Source of the DNA: Kluyvera sp047971185
GTDB lineage: Bacteria; Pseudomonadota; Gammaproteobacteria; Enterobacterales; Enterobacteriaceae
Length of the DNA: 64,000 bases
Direction: 5' to 3'
Assembly (NCBI RefSeq): GCF_047971185.1
Contig: NZ_JBKDZH010000033.1
Span: forward strand, 124,001 to 188,000
Part shown: piece by piece, positions 52,124 to 59,493 of the stretch
Layout: each line of letters starts with the position of its first letter
Position numbering within the stretch: the first letter of the stretch is position 1
The notes under the pieces: model-generated
Seen by the model: only the letters and a program-made list of their open reading frames with translations
What the model was told of the DNA's origin: nothing
Databases searched by the model: none
Position numbers and translations under genes: made by a program

Positions 52124-53206
52124 TTATTTGTTATCAGTCAGACGCAAACCTTCACTCAGACATAATATGGCTAGCGCCTGCCCATAACCGGTAGGTTGTA
52201 ATGGAATATCTTTATAAAATTGCAGTGTTCGCCCCATTCGTGTGCCGTAAGAAACATTGTGTACCGTCCCTTCGGCATCAATATTTTCCTGAACAATTGC
52301 CAGCGCTTTCATTCCTGCTTGTTGCCACCGCTCATCGCCAATCCCCAGGCGCGCACCTTTTAATAAGCCATAGCCAAAACCCGCGGTCGCAGAAATTTCG
52401 GTATAAGAGTCAGGGTGGTCGAGCAGGGTGTGCCATGCGCCGTTTTCCGCCTGTAGGTCAATCAGCGTGTTGACCTGCTTTTTCAGGCACTCAATCAGGT
52501 AGGCGCGCACGCCCGCACCCACGTCGGCCAGCTCCAGCAGCTCGAGAATGCCCACGGTGATCCACGCATTGCCGCGCGCCCAACGCGCATTGGCAAAGTT
52601 GCTGTTCTCGACAAAGCTCCAGCCGTGGTACCACAACCCGGTTTGCGGATCGTTAAGATAGCGCGCATGCAGCAGGAACTGCCGTACCGCCTCGTCAACC
52701 AGCTCCTGACGGCCGGATACCGTGCCGTAGTGCGCGAGGAACAGCACCACCATAAACAGCGTGTCGTCCCAGATCTCCATCTCGTTAATGCCGTCGGACA
52801 CCACGTGCTGGAAGCCCTGTTCCGGCGTACGTGGCAGTTCCGTCATGACGCGGTTCGCCCAGTTATCCAGCACCTGCTGATAGTGCGGCTGTCGGTGATG
52901 AGACCAGAACAGTGAGAGAGGCAGCATCGGCGCGGTGGTATTCACGTTGAGACTCGGCAGCCCTTTTTCGATATTTCCCTGAAACCAGCTGTCGATAATT
53001 TGATATAGCTCATCAGACTTCGTGTTTTCCCATAAACGCACCAGCCCAAACAGCCCAACGCCCTGCGGCCATTCCCAGCTGGAGAATGAAATATAATCTC
53101 CTGCGCTACCGTCAAGATTGGGCTCATTAAAACGCCCGTTATCTTTTAATTCAGTAAAGCCGCGCAGCAGTAATTCAATATTTTTATTCAGTGAACGCTT
53201 TTCCAT
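52124..53206 (-). CDS. GH105 unsaturated rhamnogalacturonyl hydrolase-like protein
   Basis: 360 residues, the usual length of YteR/YesR enzymes, with an alpha/alpha-barrel. These remove the unsaturated galacturonyl residue left at the non-reducing end after a lyase has cut rhamnogalacturonan or a related polymer. The motif MEIWDDTLFMVVLFLA has the catalytic Asp148 just before TLFM, and ARWARGNAWITVGILELLE is the second family signature. No signal peptide is present. It is the first gene of the leftward operon with the 827-residue protein and the MFS transporter. The exact substrate (rhamnogalacturonan, or others handled by GH105) is not settled. Confidence 0.88.
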   Translation of the reverse strand: MEKRSLNKNIELLLRGFTELKDNGRFNEPNLDGSAGDYISFSSWEWPQGVGLFGLVRLWENTKSDELYQIIDSWFQGNIEKGLPSLNVNTTAPMLPLSLFWSHHRQPHYQQVLDNWANRVMTELPRTPEQGFQHVVSDGINEMEIWDDTLFMVVLFLAHYGTVSGRQELVDEAVRQFLLHARYLNDPQTGLWYHGWSFVENSNFANARWARGNAWITVGILELLELADVGAGVRAYLIECLKKQVNTLIDLQAENGAWHTLLDHPDSYTEISATAGFGYGLLKGARLGIGDERWQQAGMKALAIVQENIDAEGTVHNVSYGTRMGRTLQFYKDIPLQPTGYGQALAILCLSEGLRLTDNK

Positions 53207-53458
53207 TTTTTATTCTCAGTCTACGTCTAAAGATGATTTGGCAATAAGAATTAAATCACCTGACATTTCGCATGCGCAATACGAAAAATTTTTGCGTTTG
53301 TATTCTGTGAGCATTGCCGATATTTTTCCGGCTGAAGTCGCGGCTTTTTTTGTTGGCCGATAGGGTGGAATTGTCGATAAAACAAGAGGTTGTTGGAACA
53401 GCATTTTATTTTGTGGATTGTGACTGCACAAATTTTTTGCGCAGTCAGCAAAAACACC
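53207..53458. promoter_or_regulatory. Promoter region of the GH105 operon and 3' region of yddH
   Basis: A 252-bp gap, richer in A and T than its surroundings. It holds an inverted repeat TGACTGC-N13-GCAGTCA (53421-53447), 11 bp past the yddH stop, which may end that transcript. A run of seven T lies at about 53343-53349. The promoter for the GH105 operon must lie in the right-to-left part, but I see no clear KdgR or CRP consensus. Confidence 0.4.
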
Positions 53459-54043
53459 TTACTGCCCGTCTGTCAGCGGGACGCGAATCACTTTTCCGCT
53501 GGCGACAAACGTCCCCGCGCCGAGATGATGCAACGTATTGCGCTTATCATCGTCGAACTGCCAGCGACCGGCGACGAACGCCCGCTCATCCGCCGCTGCC
53601 GACACCACTTCGCCAAACAGCGTGTCATACTGCGCCGCCGCGGCGGTGGCGGGCAGCAGGCGGCACTCCATCCACGCCAGGCATTTCTCCTCGACCAGCG
53701 GCAGGCCCAGGATCGGGCCGTTGATGGCCGGAATACCGTAGGCGTTGAACTTATCCTCGTCGCGCCCGCTGATGCTGCCGACCGCGTAGGTCCAGCTGGC
53801 GGCGGCCACGCCCGGCACCACGATGCCAAAGGTACCGTTGCGTTCAATGATCTCCCGCGACCACGCGCTCTTATCCACCACGATGGCAATACGCGGCGGC
53901 TCAAATTCCACCGGCATTGACCAGGCGGCGGCCATGATATTGCGACGTTGTGTTTCGGTGTCATAGCTAGTGATCAGAATGGTCGGGCCGTGGTTAAGTA
54001 GACGGCTGGCGTGGTGAAGTTCGACGGGGCGAAAACGGCTCAT
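53459..54043 (-). CDS. yddH: Flavin reductase-like FMN-binding protein YddH
   Basis: 194 residues from the ATG at 54043 (MSRFRPVELHHASRLLNHG), with an AGAGGA ribosome site; a 33-codon upstream extension is not supported. E. coli YddH is 189 residues and almost collinear. The flavin reductase-like split-barrel is seen in TILITSYDTETQRRNIMAAAWSMPVEFEPPRIAIVVDKS. It may supply or use reduced FMN; no reaction is known. Divergent nhoA next door matches E. coli gene order. Confidence 0.93.
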   Translation of the reverse strand: MSRFRPVELHHASRLLNHGPTILITSYDTETQRRNIMAAAWSMPVEFEPPRIAIVVDKSAWSREIIERNGTFGIVVPGVAAASWTYAVGSISGRDEDKFNAYGIPAINGPILGLPLVEEKCLAWMECRLLPATAAAAQYDTLFGEVVSAAADERAFVAGRWQFDDDKRNTLHHLGAGTFVASGKVIRVPLTDGQ

Positions 54044-54226
54044 AGAGGTTCCTCTGAGAGTAAAGAGATACGGGTAACACACTAAATCGTGCGAAAGCGT
54101 CAGCAATATACAGAATAAAGTGAGACGCTTAACGTTGTACACGCGGGTTCAACCGATCGCACAAAACAATCATTCCTAAGCGTAAAATAGGCTATAAAAG
54201 ACGGAAACCTCATGCTGGAGCCATTG

Positions 54227-55072
54227 ATGACCCCTTTTTTAAACGCCTATTTTGCTCGTCTGGGTTGGACGGGCACGCCGGATGTCTCGCTCGAGACGCT
54301 GCGAACGCTGCATAGCCACCACAACAGCGCGATCCCGTTTGAGAACCTTGATGTTCTGCTGCCGCGCGAGATGCATCTTGACGACCAGGCGCTGGAAGAC
54401 AAGCTGGTCAACGCCCGTCGCGGCGGCTACTGTTTTGAGCAGAACGGGCTGTTTGAGCGCGTGCTGCGGGAGATTGGCTTCCACGTGCGTAGCCTGCTGG
54501 GGCGGGTTGTGCTGGCGCATCCGCCGCAGATGCCGCCGCGTACTCATCGCCTGCTGCTGGTCGAGGTCGACGGCGAGCGCTGGATTGCCGACGTTGGTTT
54601 TGGCGGCCAGACGCTGACCGCGCCGATCAAGCTGCTGGCGGATATTGTGCAATCGACCCCGCACGGTGATTACCGTTTGCTGTATGAAAATCAGGAGTGG
54701 ATCCTGCAATATAGCCATCACGATCACTGGCAGTCGATGTATCACTTTGATTTAGGCCGCCAGTACGCTTCTGACTACGTGATGGGCAACTTCTGGTCGG
54801 CGCACTGGCCGCAGTCGCATTTCCGCCATCACCTGCTGATGTGCCGCCATCTACCGGACGGCGGCAAAATGACGCTGACCAACTTCCACTTTACCCACTG
54901 GGATAAACACCACGTGGTGGAAAAGATCGATTTCCCGGACGTGCCCACGCTGTACGAAGCGCTGCAAACCCGCTTCGGGCTTGGCGTCAACGACCCGAAA
55001 TACGGCTTCAGCGTCAGTGAACTGGCGGCGGTGATGGCCGCGTTCGACACCCATCCAGACGCTGGGAAATAA
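54227..55072 (+). CDS. nhoA: Arylamine N-acetyltransferase NhoA
   Basis: 281 residues from the ATG at 54227 (MTPFLNAYFARLGW), exactly the E. coli length, with GGAG 6 bp upstream; the ATG at 54212 would add five residues. It transfers acetyl from acetyl-CoA to arylamines and hydroxyarylamines. The cysteine-protease-like triad is complete: Cys69 (RRGGYCFEQN), His107 (PPRTHRLLL) and Asp122 (IADVGFGGQ). The conserved C-terminal region LTNFHFTHWDKHH is also present. A REP-like hairpin follows at once. Confidence 0.96.
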   Translation: MTPFLNAYFARLGWTGTPDVSLETLRTLHSHHNSAIPFENLDVLLPREMHLDDQALEDKLVNARRGGYCFEQNGLFERVLREIGFHVRSLLGRVVLAHPPQMPPRTHRLLLVEVDGERWIADVGFGGQTLTAPIKLLADIVQSTPHGDYRLLYENQEWILQYSHHDHWQSMYHFDLGRQYASDYVMGNFWSAHWPQSHFRHHLLMCRHLPDGGKMTLTNFHFTHWDKHHVVEKIDFPDVPTLYEALQTRFGLGVNDPKYGFSVSELAAVMAAFDTHPDAGK

Positions 55073-55074
55073 CC

Positions 55075-55153
55075 TGTAGCCCGGCCAGGCGAAGCGCCGC
55101 CGGGGTTTAGCATCGTGCTACTTCCCGGCGGCGCTTCGCCTGGCCGGGCTACA
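55075..55153. repeat. REP-like inverted repeat after nhoA
   Basis: TGTAGCCCGGCCAGGCGAAG and onward pairs with its complement ending CTACA about 30 bases later, giving a stem of about 30 bp around a short variable loop. It is the same family as the repeat after paaK. Confidence 0.8.
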
Positions 55154-55172
55154 AATTTTCAGGGATGAGATA

Positions 55173-55964
55173 ATGGCATTAACACTTCGCGTTTTACTTG
55201 AAAACCAACTGGCTCGCGGTGCCGATAGCGGACTAAGGGCCAAAGCGGGATTAAGTTTGTTGCTCAAGGATGACAGTACCTCCATTCTTTTCGACACCGG
55301 CCCCGATGACAGCTTCCAGAACAATGCCGTGCGGATGGGAATTTCGCTGGATAACCTCACGGCGACGGTGCTTTCGCACGGTCACTACGACCACTGCGGC
55401 GGCGTTCCCTGGCTGCCGGACAACAGTCGCATTATCTGCCACCCAACAATTGGCCGCGAACGCTTTGCCGCTGTGAAGGTTGCGGGGCGCAGCCACAAGC
55501 TGAAAAAGCTGTCGCGGGAGATTAATTACGCTCGTCATCGTATGGAATACACCCGCACACCGTTGCAGATTAGCGACCGTTTTATCTGGTCGGGTGAGAT
55601 TGCCGTCGATAGCCCGAAGGCCTATGGCGTGACCGGCGATAAAACGGATTTCGTTATCGATGAGGGCGTGCTGATTTATCTGTCTGAACGCGGGCTGGTG
55701 ATCATTACCGGCTGCGGGCACCGTGGGGTCGTTAATATCGTCCGGCACTGCCAGCAGATTACCGGAATCGAGAAGGTTCATGCGATTATCGGCGGCTTTC
55801 ATCTGCGCTGCGCTTCACCGCGCACGCTCTGGCAGGTCAGGCATTTTCTGCATCAGCTGAAGCCCGATAAAGTCATGGCCTGCCATTGTACCGGGTTGTG
55901 GGGCAAGCTGTGGCTGCCGGAGGTTATCTCCCCGGCGACCGGAGATACGTTTGTATTTGAATAG
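55173..55964 (+). CDS. MBL-fold metallohydrolase (dihydropterin-ribosylphosphate synthase-like subgroup)
   Basis: 263 residues with a complete metal site: His69, His71, Asp73 and His74 in SHGHYDHCGG, then the later ligand segments TGCGHRGVVNIVRH and GGFHL. The opening LLENQLARGADSGLRAKAGLSLLL and FDTGPDDSFQNNA resemble archaeal-type proteins annotated as 7,8-dihydropterin-6-methyl-4-aminobenzene-phosphate synthases. Those names are mostly by similarity, so the substrate is unknown. The C-terminal HCTGLWGKLWL has an extra Cys/His near the active site. It lies 41 bp before a kinase-like gene and may be cotranscribed. In E. coli yddE occupies this place. Confidence 0.82.
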   Translation: MALTLRVLLENQLARGADSGLRAKAGLSLLLKDDSTSILFDTGPDDSFQNNAVRMGISLDNLTATVLSHGHYDHCGGVPWLPDNSRIICHPTIGRERFAAVKVAGRSHKLKKLSREINYARHRMEYTRTPLQISDRFIWSGEIAVDSPKAYGVTGDKTDFVIDEGVLIYLSERGLVIITGCGHRGVVNIVRHCQQITGIEKVHAIIGGFHLRCASPRTLWQVRHFLHQLKPDKVMACHCTGLWGKLWLPEVISPATGDTFVFE

Positions 55965-56005
55965 CGATACTTCTGGCGTTGTTCGGTTTAATTTATGAGG
56001 AAATA

Positions 56006-56527
56006 ATGCATCTTTTTCTGATTGGTCCGGGCGGTGCAGGAAAAAGTACCGTCGGGGAAAAACTGGCCGTTCGTTTGGGGTATGCGTTTGTCGATCTCGA
56101 TGCGCAATTTTGTGAGCGCGTAGCGAACATCCGTGAGTACCTTAAATCTGACGGCTATGAAGCCTATCTTGAGCAAAACGCTGCGTTGTTTGACGCGCTG
56201 TTGCTTGAGCGGTGCCAGCAGAATGTGGTTTTTGCGCTATCTTCCGGATTTCTTGCCACCGATATTCGTCCGGATATTGTCGAACGCAACCGCCAGCGCG
56301 TGCGGGAAAGCGGTCGTTCGATTCTGCTTATGCCATCAAAGGATGTCGATGTCGCGTGTGGCTGCATCGTTACGCGTCAGCTTAAACGCGGATTTGGGCT
56401 CATTCGGGATAAAGAAGAGTCCAGGTTCCGCCAGCGATTTCCCGACTATATGGCGCTGGGCGATATCCAGATTTTCGCAATGGGCTCACCGGAAGTCATT
56501 GTTCACAACATTATGGTCGCACTGTAG
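56006..56527 (+). CDS. Shikimate kinase-like P-loop protein
   Basis: 173 residues from the ATG at 56006 (TGAGG ribosome site). The Walker A motif is LIGPGGAGKSTVGEKLA (Gly7-Thr15), followed by YAFVDLDAQFCERV with the Asp pair and ANIREYLKSDGYEAYLEQNAAL, the order of shikimate kinases AroK and AroL. The LID and the GGG loop are less typical: the LID reads RDKEESRFRQRFPDYM, and SSGFLAT stands where GGG usually is. This suggests a different small substrate. It may be a detoxifying or nucleotide-related kinase; assignment as a true shikimate kinase is doubtful. Confidence 0.72.
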   Translation: MHLFLIGPGGAGKSTVGEKLAVRLGYAFVDLDAQFCERVANIREYLKSDGYEAYLEQNAALFDALLLERCQQNVVFALSSGFLATDIRPDIVERNRQRVRESGRSILLMPSKDVDVACGCIVTRQLKRGFGLIRDKEESRFRQRFPDYMALGDIQIFAMGSPEVIVHNIMVAL

Positions 56528-56544
56528 GCGGGCAATTTAAATCT

Positions 56545-56624
56545 TGTAGGCCTGATAAGCGTAGCGCCATCAGGCAACCCGCTGCACATTGCCGGATGGC
56601 GGCCTTGCCTTATCCGGCCTACAG
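56545..56624. repeat. BIME-type repeat (TGTAGGCCTGATAAG...)
   Basis: TGTAGGCCTGATAAGCGTAGCGCC and, 50 bases later, CTTATCCGGCCTACA are complementary ends around GCCGGATGGCGGC. This is the standard enterobacterial REP/BIME form, after the kinase-like gene. It differs in sequence from the TAGCCCGGCC repeats. Confidence 0.85.
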
Positions 56625-56673
56625 CCCCGGAAAGATAACGAATAGAGCTGCAGGCGTTTACGATCTCAACAGG

Positions 56674-57690
56674 TTAGTTTAACCCTAAGAAGTGCTGGGC
56701 GATTTTGAAGTAGATAATCAGCCCGGTGCCGTCAATCAGCGTCGCGATAAACGGCGCGGAGACCACCGCCGGGTCGATGCCGACCCGCTTGATAACCAGC
56801 GGAATGACCGACGAGACCACCGCGCTCCAGAGGGTAACGCACACCAGCGTCAGGCTGACGATAAAGGTGATCTCCGGGCCGATGCCCATCATCCACGCCC
56901 GCAGACAGCCCGCCGCGCCTAAGGTGATGGCCACCAGCATCGCCGTCGACATCTCTTTACGTAAAATCCGCCCGAGGTCACGCAGGCCCACCTCGCCCAG
57001 CGCCATGGCGCGGACCAGCGTGGAGGTGATCTGCGTTCCGCTGTTGCCTCCGGTGCCGATCAGCAGCGGGATAAAGAAGGCCAGCGCAATCGCCGACTCC
57101 AGCGCCTCTTCAAAGTGCTGAATAACGGTGCTGGTATAGGCTTCGGCAATGAATAACAGCAGCAGCCAGACGGCGCGTTTTTTCCACAGCGCCACCGGGC
57201 TTATCTCAAGGTACGGCTTTTCAAGCGGCAGGGTGGCTCCCTGACGCTGCGCATCTTCGGTGATTTCGTCCGCCAGCAGCTGGTCTATCTCTTTTTCATT
57301 CAGGCAACCGATGAGTTTGCCGTTTTCAATCACCGGTAGCAGGGTCAAATGGTGTTTATCAATTAACCCGGCCGCCACGTCACGGCAATCGTCCGGGCTG
57401 ACGTGAAACAGGGCGGCGTTCATCAGCTGCGCGATCGGTTGCTGCTCATCGGATGCCTGCAACAGTTTGCGTGTCGATAATATTCCGCGCAGACTATCAC
57501 CGGAAACCACAAATATGGCGCAGGGGAAACGATCGTCGTTTAATTGGTGTAAGAAAAGCTCGCGGGCCGCTTTTACGTTAAGTTGTTCCGGCAGTGAAAT
57601 AAAATCTCGTGACATATAGTTTGAGATAATATCACCGGCGGCGTGATGATGAGCGGGGTAGTACGTTACGCTTGCATTAATGTGCGACAT
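56674..57690 (-). CDS. mgtE: MgtE-family Mg2+ transporter with CBS domains
   Basis: 338 residues. Two CBS domains (about 20-145: DFISLPEQLNVKAARELFL, ATLPLEKP at the end) sense magnesium or nucleotides, and five membrane helices (about 170-338) form the channel. PLLIGTGGNSGTQ is the MgtE family signature of the first pore helix region, and ATLIDGTGLIIYFKIA is the last. It lacks the large N-terminal superhelical domain of Thermus MgtE, so it is a short form. The ATG lies behind an M-box riboswitch (57749-57924) and a hairpin over its ribosome site, so expression should fall when Mg2+ is high. It is convergent with the kinase-like gene. Confidence 0.92.
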   Translation of the reverse strand: MSHINASVTYYPAHHHAAGDIISNYMSRDFISLPEQLNVKAARELFLHQLNDDRFPCAIFVVSGDSLRGILSTRKLLQASDEQQPIAQLMNAALFHVSPDDCRDVAAGLIDKHHLTLLPVIENGKLIGCLNEKEIDQLLADEITEDAQRQGATLPLEKPYLEISPVALWKKRAVWLLLLFIAEAYTSTVIQHFEEALESAIALAFFIPLLIGTGGNSGTQITSTLVRAMALGEVGLRDLGRILRKEMSTAMLVAITLGAAGCLRAWMMGIGPEITFIVSLTLVCVTLWSAVVSSVIPLVIKRVGIDPAVVSAPFIATLIDGTGLIIYFKIAQHFLGLN

Positions 57691-57698
57691 TGGATATT

Positions 57699-57722
57699 CC
57701 CTATAGAAACGTTCTTATAGGG
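57699..57722 (-). promoter_or_regulatory. Hairpin sequestering the mgtE ribosome binding site
   Basis: On the minus strand CCCTATA-N10-TATAGGG forms a 7-bp stem whose right arm is the AGGG Shine-Dalgarno sequence, 8 bases before the ATG. It is placed as the expression platform of the M-box and would block translation when formed. Confidence 0.75.
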
Positions 57723-57748
57723 CGACAAAAACTGGAAGAGCTGAGAAA

Positions 57749-57924
57749 AATCCCTACGTCCCGGTTTTAGCACTGAACAACGTATCTGTACGGCCTTGAG
57801 CCGTCAGAAGTTATCTTGGCAACACCTTGATTCGATGGATGCCTGTATTTCCCTGTGATGGTCTCTCTCGATACCATCAGGGCGATAACTTGTATTTGTT
57901 CAGGAGCCTCGCCATAACAAGATT
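57749..57924 (-). ncRNA. M-box (ykoK) magnesium riboswitch upstream of mgtE
   Basis: The minus-strand leader shows the conserved M-box blocks in order: GGCGAGGCTCCTG, ACAGGCATCCATCGAATCAA, and TTCAGTGCTAAA near the 3' end. The stems are well formed: CTGAACAA pairs with TTGTTCAG (57896-57903 with 57773-57780), AGTTATC with GATAACT, CCCTG with CAGGG, TGATGGT with ACCATCA, and ACGGC with GCCGT. The closing stem is weak (AATCTT with GGGATT). M-box RNAs bind several Mg2+ ions and switch off Mg2+ importers. The downstream gene is an MgtE-type transporter, as expected. Confidence 0.93.
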
Positions 57925-58071
57925 ATTAATTACGATGCGGTGAATTTATATTTCCCGTGTGCTATATGACACCACGGTTAATTCAACGAGCATAATATAG
58001 CGCGTTATTACGCATTGTGGTGGTGAAAGATAAAGTGGTTGAGAATAGGTTTAATATTTTGTTTGTGGCGT
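57925..58071. other. Promoter region of the mgtE leader and nar terminator flank
   Basis: About 150 bp of AT-rich DNA between the M-box and the nar terminator. Several TATA-like hexamers on the minus strand could start the mgtE transcript. No coding sequence is seen. Confidence 0.4.
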
Positions 58072-58103
58072 AAAAAACCCGGCGTCGCGATGCTCGGCCG
58101 GGC
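58072..58103 (-). terminator. Intrinsic terminator of the nar operon
   Basis: On the minus strand CCCGGC and GCCGGG pair around a 13-base loop and are followed by six T (58077-58072). It lies 18 bp past the narV stop. The 5' flank carries the TAGCCCGGCC core, so a repeat element has been used as a terminator. Confidence 0.88.
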
Positions 58104-58120
58104 TACAGGGATTAAAACGG

Positions 58121-58801
58121 TTATCGGCGTGAGCGCACCACCTGATAACGGCGGGTCAGGTATTCCACCGGTGCGCTCCACACGTGCACCAGACGGGTGA
58201 ACGGGAACAGCAGGAAGATAGTCATCCCCAGCACCAGGTGCACACGATACACCCACGCCACGCCGTCCAGGTGCGCCGATGCGCCGCCGTGGAAGGTGAC
58301 CACCGTCTGCGCCCAGTCCACCAGTTTCAGCATTTCGCTGCCGTCGGGATGCTGCGCGGAGAACGGAATGGTGGTCAGGCCCAGGCAGCACTGAATCAGC
58401 AGAATGCTGAGGATCAGGATGTCCGCCGTGGATGACGTTGCGCGGATGCGCGGGTTGGTGAGGCGACGGATCAGCAGACCCGCGCCGCCGACCAGCGTCA
58501 ACACGCCGCATACGCCGCCGAGAATCATGGCCATCAGCTGCTTTTGCGCCATCGGCAGCCACGACTCATACACCCAGTGCGGCGTCAGCATGCCGAAGAA
58601 ATGGCCGAAGGAGATGCCCAGAATGCCGACGTGGAACAGGTTTGACCATAACACCATGCCGCGCTTGTCGAGCATCTGGCTGGAAGAGGCGCGCCACGTG
58701 TACTGACCGTAGTCGTAGCGCAGCCAGCTGCCCAGCAGAAATACCGTGCCGCAGAGGTAAGGGTAGATATCGTAAAAGAAGACGTTAAGGAACTGTATCA
58801 T
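58121..58801 (-). CDS. narV: Nitrate reductase Z gamma subunit NarV (cytochrome b)
   Basis: 226 residues with five membrane helices, the diheme cytochrome b that takes electrons from quinol and passes them to NarY. It is closer to E. coli NarV than NarI in several places (MIQFLNVFFYDIYPYLCGTVF, RASSSQMLDKRG, ending RRYQVVRSRR). Heme ligand histidines fall in SNLFHVGILGISFGHFFGML and in YRVHLVLGMTIFLLFPFTRLVHVW. The start overlaps the narW stop by 4 bp (ATGA), and it is followed by the operon terminator. Confidence 0.95.
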   Translation of the reverse strand: MIQFLNVFFYDIYPYLCGTVFLLGSWLRYDYGQYTWRASSSQMLDKRGMVLWSNLFHVGILGISFGHFFGMLTPHWVYESWLPMAQKQLMAMILGGVCGVLTLVGGAGLLIRRLTNPRIRATSSTADILILSILLIQCCLGLTTIPFSAQHPDGSEMLKLVDWAQTVVTFHGGASAHLDGVAWVYRVHLVLGMTIFLLFPFTRLVHVWSAPVEYLTRRYQVVRSRR

Positions 58802-59493
58802 TTCGGGCCTCCCGCACGGACGTCCACGTACTGAGGCGCGACGTCCTGGCTAAAGCGTCGTTGATAGCTTTGCAACGGTGAACTGTCGCAAGCGGTGGCG
58901 TTATCTTCAATAAATTTCACCTGTTCTTCCTCCCACACGGCATCCAGCGCCTGACGGGTATCGTCACGTGCTTCACCCGCCACCTGTTTTGTGACACTGT
59001 CACTTGATAGTGAGGTATTGGCCAGCGCCAGCAGGGTATCGAACAGCTGATACCACGCGGCGTCACGCTGCTTCAGCCGGCCGCCGATAAGCGCCAGAAT
59101 CGGCGCGACGTTCTGCAAACCTTCCCGCGCCTGCGCGTCGGGCAGAATGCTCAGGTACTCCAGATAGAGCGGCAGATGGTCAGGTAGCTCGCGGCAGTTA
59201 AGCTGCAGACCAACCTGTTCATACTGCGACATCAGTTCAACCATCGCCTGGCCGCGATCGCGCGATTCGGCATGAACGTGCTCGAACAGCAGCAGCGAGG
59301 TCGCGCGGCCGCGTTCGAAGATTTCGCACCACTCGGCCTGTTTATCCAGCAGCGACACCGCCAGATGCTGCTCGAGGAACGGGCGCAGCGCCGGGGCGTC
59401 GCTGTCAATCAGGTCGAAAAGCTCCTGTTTGTTGTCCCAGCTGAGCTCATCGGGATACTCCAGCAGCAGCCCGATGATTTTCAGGATCCGCAT
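58798..59493 (-). CDS. narW: Nitrate reductase Z assembly chaperone NarW
   Basis: 231 residues, same as E. coli NarW, a NarJ-type chaperone needed to insert the molybdenum cofactor and to assemble the enzyme at the membrane; it is not part of the final enzyme. Typical stretches are LLDKQAEWCEIFERGRATSLLLFEHVHAESRDRGQAM and VWEEEQVKFIEDNATACDSSPL. It shares one base with the narY stop and 4 bp with narV, so the operon is translationally linked. Confidence 0.95.
   Translation of the reverse strand: MRILKIIGLLLEYPDELSWDNKQELFDLIDSDAPALRPFLEQHLAVSLLDKQAEWCEIFERGRATSLLLFEHVHAESRDRGQAMVELMSQYEQVGLQLNCRELPDHLPLYLEYLSILPDAQAREGLQNVAPILALIGGRLKQRDAAWYQLFDTLLALANTSLSSDSVTKQVAGEARDDTRQALDAVWEEEQVKFIEDNATACDSSPLQSYQRRFSQDVAPQYVDVRAGGPK

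Noticed and set aside
53207..53458. KdgR operator before the GH105 operon
   Set aside because: No sequence close to the KdgR consensus was seen.
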